Made by a program: the position numbers and the translations under genes. This document shows, in pieces, positions 60,058 through 64,000 of a DNA stretch of 64,000 bases. This DNA comes from Aquamicrobium aerolatum DSM 21857 (GTDB lineage Bacteria; Pseudomonadota; Alphaproteobacteria; Rhizobiales; Rhizobiaceae). The stretch lies in contig NZ_FORF01000009.1 of NCBI RefSeq assembly GCF_900113935.1, forward strand, positions 92,897-156,896, written 5' to 3'. The number at the start of each line of letters is the position of its first letter. Within the stretch, counting starts at the first letter, position 1. Below the pieces are notes generated by a model that was not told the origin of the DNA, did not search any database, and saw only the letters and a program-made list of their open reading frames with translations.

Positions 60058-61685
60058 GTTCCGGCCCGCTTCTTTCCGTTCGCGATCTCTCCGTTGCGTT
60101 CTCGCAAGGCGGCAAGGAATCCCTCGCCGTGGATCATGTTTCCTTTGATGTCGGGCGCGGCGAGACCGTCGCGCTTGTCGGTGAGTCAGGTTCCGGCAAG
60201 TCGGTGTCGGCGCTTTCGGTCCTCAAGCTGTTGCCTTACCCGGCTGCCAGCCACCCATCCGGCGAAATCCTGTTCCATGGCGAGAACCTCCTTGGCAAGG
60301 ATGACAAGGCGCTGCGCAAGGTGCGCGGAAACAAGATCACGATGATCTTCCAGGAGCCGATGACCTCGCTCAATCCGCTGCACACGATCCAGCAGCAGAT
60401 CGGCGAGATCCTCAAGATCCATCGCGGGATGGGTGATGCTGCGGCGCGTGAACGGACACTGGAGCTGCTCAACGAGGTCGGGATCCGCGAGCCAGAGAAG
60501 CGCCTTGGTGCCTATCCGCATCAGCTGTCGGGCGGCCAACGCCAGCGTGTCATGATCGCGATGTCGCTTGCCAATGAGCCGGAGTTGCTTATCGCAGATG
60601 AGCCGACGACCGCGCTGGACGTGACGGTTCAGGCTCAGATTCTCGAATTGCTGGCCGGGTTGAAGCAAAAGAACGGCATGTCGATGCTGTTCATCACCCA
60701 TGATCTCGGAATTGTGCGCCGTATCGCCGACCGGGTCTGTGTGATGACGAAAGGCAAGATCGTCGAGACCGGGCCGACGAAGGAAATCTTCGACAACCCG
60801 CAACACGAATATACCCGACACCTGCTTGCAGCCGAGCCGAAGGGCATGCCGCCTGCGGCCGATCCTGATGCTCCGACGGTCCTCAAGGGCGATGGGATGA
60901 AGGTGTGGTTCCCGATCAAGCAGGGGTTCTTCCGCAAGACAGTCGATCATGTAAAGGCGGTAGATGGCGTCGACGTCGAGGTGAAGGCGGGACAGACGCT
61001 GGGTGTCGTCGGCGAGTCGGGATCTGGCAAGACGACGCTTGGACTTGCTCTGTCGCGAATGATCTCGTCGCAAGGCAGGATCACACTCGGCGACCGTCAG
61101 ATCGACCAGTATTCCTTCAAGCAGATGCGCCCCTTGCGGCGCGAGATGCAGATCGTTTTCCAAGACCCGTTCGGATCGTTGTCGCCGCGCATGTCGGTGT
61201 CGGAGATCATCGAGGAGGGGCTCAAGATCCACGAACCCCAACTTTCTGCCGATGACCGAGACGATCTTGTCGTCGATGTGCTTCAGGAAGTCGGGCTGGA
61301 TGCGCAGACCCGTTTCCGCTACCCGCACGAGTTCTCCGGAGGGCAGCGCCAGCGTATCGCAATCGCCCGCGCAATGGTGCTGAAGCCCCGCTTCGTGATG
61401 CTTGATGAGCCGACGTCTGCCCTCGACATGAGCGTTCAGGCGCAGGTGGTCGATCTGCTGCGCGAATTGCAGCGCAAGCACCAGCTCGCCTATCTGTTCA
61501 TCAGTCACGATCTGAAGGTCGTGCGCGCCTTGTCCAACACCGTGATCGTGATGCGCGCCGGCAACGTTGTCGAAACCGGCACGTCAGAACAGATTTTCCG
61601 CGATCCGCAAACCGACTACACCAAGGCGCTGATCTCTGCTGCCTTCGATATAGCGACCGCGCCTGCCGGTGTGGTCGCTCAATAA
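60054..61685 (+). CDS. yejF: Oligopeptide ABC transporter ATP-binding protein YejF (two ATPase domains)
   Basis: 543 residues with two complete ABC domains. Walker A motifs are GESGSGKS (about residue 42) and GESGSGKT (about 322); signatures LSGGQRQR and FSGGQRQR; Walker [13 protein letters not shown] and [11 protein letters not shown]. Each half ends in the peptide-ATPase C-terminal motif region ([26 protein letters not shown]). A single fused ATPase drives the YejB/YejE channel. Confidence 0.93.
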   Translation: MSSGPLLSVRDLSVAFSQGGKESLAVDHVSFDVGRGETVALVGESGSGKSVSALSVLKLLPYPAASHPSGEILFHGENLLGKDDKALRKVRGNKITMIFQEPMTSLNPLHTIQQQIGEILKIHRGMGDAAARERTLELLNEVGIREPEKRLGAYPHQLSGGQRQRVMIAMSLANEPELLIADEPTTALDVTVQAQILELLAGLKQKNGMSMLFITHDLGIVRRIADRVCVMTKGKIVETGPTKEIFDNPQHEYTRHLLAAEPKGMPPAADPDAPTVLKGDGMKVWFPIKQGFFRKTVDHVKAVDGVDVEVKAGQTLGVVGESGSGKTTLGLALSRMISSQGRITLGDRQIDQYSFKQMRPLRREMQIVFQDPFGSLSPRMSVSEIIEEGLKIHEPQLSADDRDDLVVDVLQEVGLDAQTRFRYPHEFSGGQRQRIAIARAMVLKPRFVMLDEPTSALDMSVQAQVVDLLRELQRKHQLAYLFISHDLKVVRALSNTVIVMRAGNVVETGTSEQIFRDPQTDYTKALISAAFDIATAPAGVVAQ

Positions 61686-61708
61686 ACAGGCTTCAGGGGT
61701 AACATCGC

Positions 61709-62659
61709 ATGTCCAGTTCAGCGCGCCGGCGCATTCTTCTGTCCGTCACCGGATATCGGTCCAATGTCTGGGAAGAGCTCCTGTCAGGTGAGTTCGAGGT
61801 CGTGCGCGAGCCAGATCATGCAGAAGACCCGACGATCGAATATGCAATCGTCTGGAAGCATCCGCATGGTGTGCTTGCGCGGCTACCAAATCTGAAGGCG
61901 ATCCTGTCACTGGGGGCAGGGGTCGACCATATCCTGACCGACCCACATCTGCCGAACGTTCCGATTGCGCGCGTCGTGGCGCAAAACCTGACGCAGCACA
62001 TGCAGGAATACATCGCCTGGCGCGTGCTCGATCATCACCGCCAAGGTTCCACCTACCGGGCGCAGCAGGCGGTCAGCACGTGGGAAGAACTGTCTCAGCC
62101 AACCGCTTCAGATGTCAGCGTTGGCATCATGGGCCTTGGTGAACTTGGCGCCGCCGTCGCGCGCACGCTGCAGGGCCTTGGCTTTAGCCTGAACAGCTGG
62201 ACCCGGACTCCGAAGCAACTCGACGGTGTGAAGAGCTTCCACGGGCAGGAGGGGCTCGCACCATTCTTGGCCGCGACGGACATTCTGGTCGCGCTCCTGC
62301 CGCACACGCCAGCCACCGAGGGTATTATCGACTACGAGCTTCTGCGTGGGCTTCGTCGGGACAACCGGATCGGCGGGGCGGTCTACATCAATGGCGGGCG
62401 CGGCATGTTGCAGAACGAAGATGACATTCTGCGCGCGCTTGACGATGGGACGTTGAAGGAAGCCAGCATCGACGTGTTCCGTACCGAGCCATTGCCGCTG
62501 GAAAGCCCCTTATGGTCGCATCCACGCGTCTTCATCACGCCGCACGCTGCGGCGACGTCCGATCCTGTGCACCTCGCGCCGCTGATGCTGGACCAGATCG
62601 CGCGCGTCGAGCGCGGCGAGCCGATGCTTCACGAAGTCAATCGCGACGAGGGATACTGA
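61709..62659 (+). CDS. ghrA: D-2-hydroxyacid dehydrogenase, glyoxylate/hydroxypyruvate reductase A-like
   Basis: 316 residues. The NAD(P) motif GIMGLGELGAAVA is at about residues 142-154. Catalytic Arg is in YINGGRGML, Glu in DVFRTEPLPLES, and His in ITPHAAA, the order for this superfamily; WSHPRVFITPHAAATSDP matches the GhrA branch. It should reduce glyoxylate and hydroxypyruvate in the cytoplasm. It starts 23 bases after yejF with CAGGGG upstream and probably belongs to the yej operon. Confidence 0.88.
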   Translation: MSSSARRRILLSVTGYRSNVWEELLSGEFEVVREPDHAEDPTIEYAIVWKHPHGVLARLPNLKAILSLGAGVDHILTDPHLPNVPIARVVAQNLTQHMQEYIAWRVLDHHRQGSTYRAQQAVSTWEELSQPTASDVSVGIMGLGELGAAVARTLQGLGFSLNSWTRTPKQLDGVKSFHGQEGLAPFLAATDILVALLPHTPATEGIIDYELLRGLRRDNRIGGAVYINGGRGMLQNEDDILRALDDGTLKEASIDVFRTEPLPLESPLWSHPRVFITPHAAATSDPVHLAPLMLDQIARVERGEPMLHEVNRDEGY

Positions 62660-62667
62660 CGCGGACC

Positions 62668-63528
62668 TCAGGGGCGACGGAAGCTGGTCGGCTGTCCATA
62701 AAGGTAGCCGATACGATCCACCGCATATCGAAGCGCCTCCCGTGAGACCATCATGGTGTGCCCGTTGGCGTGGATCATCGTCTCCGCGTCGACCATGATC
62801 GCCACGTGGCCTTTCCAGAACACCAGGTCGCCGCGTCTCAGACCACGCAGGTCTTCGCCAGTGTTCAGCGGTTCGCCGACGCATTTTTCCTGCATGTCGG
62901 TGTCACGCAGCACATCTGTCCCCGCCATGCGCATGGATAGTTGCACGAGGCCGGAGCAGTCGATGCCGAAGGCGCTCTTGCCACCCCACAGATAAGGTGT
63001 GCGCTCGAGGCTCTCGGCAACCGAGACATAGTCTTCGGCCGCGCTGCCAACCGCCTGCAAGTGGCTGGCGATCAGCGCCTCTGCGTTTTCCAGAAGGGCA
63101 TAGTCGGTCCCACGTGTCGTGGCACTGCCAACGACCCGCACCTCGTTGCCAAGTGACAGAGCACGTATTGCGCGTTTCTTCATGTCGGCTTCGCCGTATA
63201 CGAATGTCCGTGGAACAGCCACGACATGCGTCGCAGGGGCAGATTGCGGCGCAAGATGAGCAGCCGCTACATACCCGACATAAAGATCGCGCTCTGCCTG
63301 TACCCATGCATATCCGTCTTCTTCGGCAAAGACCCGTACAGCGTCTCCAAGCAGGAGTTGGGTGTCCAGACCCGCATCGTCACGCGGTGCGTTGCGCATG
63401 TCGAGGACGGGCGTCGCCACCTGCATCTGCTTGCCCTCGACGAAACGGCTCGCTTCGACACGACCTTGCAGACGCAGGTCGGCGAGTTCAGGTCGAAATG
63501 CGTTCAGTCGTTTGTCGAGTGCAGTCAC
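62668..63528 (-). CDS. NlpC/P60 family cell wall peptidase with N-terminal SH3-like domains
   Basis: 286 residues. Two bacterial SH3-like segments (about 38-95 and 105-160) precede an NlpC/P60 domain with Cys191 in GIDCSGL, His in KGHVAIMVDAETMIHANG near residues 240-253, and WGGKSAFG before the Cys. It should cleave the gamma-D-Glu to meso-diaminopimelate bond of peptide stems. No signal peptide is visible, which fits recycling or non-classical export. The GTG start overlaps the stop of an interrupted upstream gene by 4 bases. Confidence 0.88.
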   Translation of the reverse strand: MTALDKRLNAFRPELADLRLQGRVEASRFVEGKQMQVATPVLDMRNAPRDDAGLDTQLLLGDAVRVFAEEDGYAWVQAERDLYVGYVAAAHLAPQSAPATHVVAVPRTFVYGEADMKKRAIRALSLGNEVRVVGSATTRGTDYALLENAEALIASHLQAVGSAAEDYVSVAESLERTPYLWGGKSAFGIDCSGLVQLSMRMAGTDVLRDTDMQEKCVGEPLNTGEDLRGLRRGDLVFWKGHVAIMVDAETMIHANGHTMMVSREALRYAVDRIGYLYGQPTSFRRP

Positions 63529-63674
63529 AGGGGAAGCTCCGCAGCATTTTCAATGACGATATCACCAAACCGCTCGACGAACAGCGCGCCTTCCACCGTG
63601 CGCTTGATGAGAACATTGCGTTTGTCGGCAGGGTCTCGGTGGCGCGACACGAGCTGCAGCGCGCCCATTGTCAA
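63525..63674 (-). pseudogene. 3' fragment of a gene cut by the IS21-family element (possibly a MarR-type regulator)
   Basis: About 48 codons in frame up to a TGA at 63525-63527, which overlaps the GTG of the NlpC/P60 gene by 4 bases. The stretch SRHRDPADKRNVLIKRT looks like the wing of a MarR-family winged helix (D-P-x-D-x-R pattern), followed by a helix VERFGDIVIENA. The N-terminal part is missing, replaced by the insertion sequence end at about 63669-63680. The MarR reading is tentative. Confidence 0.45.
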
Positions 63675-64000
63675 TGACCGTGGAAACGGGACCCCGCCTT
63701 TTCGTGTAAAAGGGACCCCGGTTAGAGCTTGTGAAGGGCACGCCGGTTAGCGCCCGATCAGGCGAAGCTGGTCGGGGTTGCACAGCCTGATCGGGCGCGG
63801 CTGATTGGCTTTTCGGCTTTAGCTTTGAGAGCGGCTTTTGAAGCGCCAGGATTCGTTTCCGGTCTCGACGATTTCGCAGTGGTGCGTGAGCCTGTCCAGC
63901 AGTGCGGTCGTCATCTTGGCGTCGCCGAAGACGCTCGGCCATTCTGCGAAAGCGAGATTGGTGGTGATGATGACGCTGGTGCGCTCGTAAAGCTTCGAGA
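63675..64000 (-). mobile_element. IS21-family insertion sequence, istB end (partial, runs off the window)
   Basis: Contains the end of istB plus about 145 bases of element terminus. The terminus shows a repeated octamer GGGACCCC (within 63687-63696 and 63711-63720), the kind of multiple terminal repeat found in IS21-type elements, and a 13-bp inverted repeat CGCCCGATCAGGC/GCCTGATCGGGCG (63751-63763 with 63785-63797) just after the istB stop. The exact outer boundary is uncertain by about 10 bases; the TGACCGTGG at 63675 is my best guess. Confidence 0.75.
63819..64000 (-). CDS. istB: IstB-like transposition helper ATPase, C-terminal 60 residues (partial)
   Basis: The last 60 codons read [18 protein letters not shown], then [20 protein letters not shown] and end with a basic FKSRSQS before TAA (63819-63821). 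These are the standard C-terminal blocks of IstB, the AAA+ ATPase that assists the IS21 transposase IstA. The N-terminus and istA lie beyond the right edge. Confidence 0.9.
   Translation of the reverse strand, partial: SKLYERTSVIITTNLAFAEWPSVFGDAKMTTALLDRLTHHCEIVETGNESWRFKSRSQS

Noticed and set aside
60186..61508. 440-codon open frame on the minus strand inside yejF
   Set aside because: Its composition (many Arg, His, Asp, Leu) is that of an antisense shadow, and yejF is secure.

Overview
The window is GC-rich, densely coded chromosomal DNA of an alphaproteobacterium of the order Hyphomicrobiales (Rhizobiales), most like the Phyllobacteriaceae/Rhizobiaceae. The evidence is the block cpdR / N-formylglutamate amidohydrolase / MmgR-type sRNA / hisN, which I recall from Sinorhizobium, together with kdsB-pheA beside a membrane-anchored cycM, dnaX next to the SRP RNA, and a DnaX that lacks most zinc-ligand cysteines. 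No species can be fixed from the sequence alone. Most of the region is core genome; the only mobile DNA seen is an IS21-family end at the right edge.

Layout. 1-7 kb: the tail of a zinc-type dehydrogenase, then an operon livH-livM-livG-livF, a long-chain acyl-CoA ligase and a periplasmic binding protein, closed by a bidirectional terminator. 7-11.4 kb: an RND pump and its membrane fusion protein (minus). 11.7-15.7 kb: a glutamine-synthetase-like ligase, an aldehyde dehydrogenase and an iron alcohol dehydrogenase (plus). These converge on 15.8-19.6 kb, an ABC importer of the putative 2-aminoethylphosphonate (PhnS2/T2/U2) type. 20-26 kb: an unlisted 43-residue basic protein, tRNA-Val(GAC), cpdR, N-formylglutamate amidohydrolase, an MmgR-like sRNA, hisN, a serine hydrolase, a small heat-shock gene behind a ROSE-type RNA thermometer, a GFA protein and a threonine aldolase.

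26.7-33 kb: gltB and gltD, the core of ammonium assimilation. 33-49 kb is envelope-rich: a DUF459 SGNH-fold protein whose usual catalytic residues appear to be replaced, two MltB-like lytic transglycosylases, galU, an outer-membrane barrel, kdsD, NfeD-SPFH, a CAP lipoprotein, a double-Kazal lipoprotein, an AI-2E family transporter, then the recR, SleB-like, ybaB, dnaX and SRP RNA block. 49-53.9 kb: HIT protein, nudC, an EamA exporter, pheA, kdsB and cycM. 54-62.7 kb: a Yej-type peptide importer with two tandem binding proteins, then a GhrA-like dehydrogenase. 62.7-64 kb: an NlpC/P60 hydrolase whose upstream coupled gene is cut by the IS21-family element.

How the genes fit together. Several blocks look like complete uptake-plus-catabolism units: Liv transporter plus CoA ligase, and amine ligase plus alcohol and aldehyde dehydrogenases facing an importer. 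RNA-level regulation stands out: a thermometer on hsp20 and an anti-Shine-Dalgarno sRNA with a PhaR/AniA-like palindrome in its promoter. I found no CRISPR array, prophage or classic defence system.
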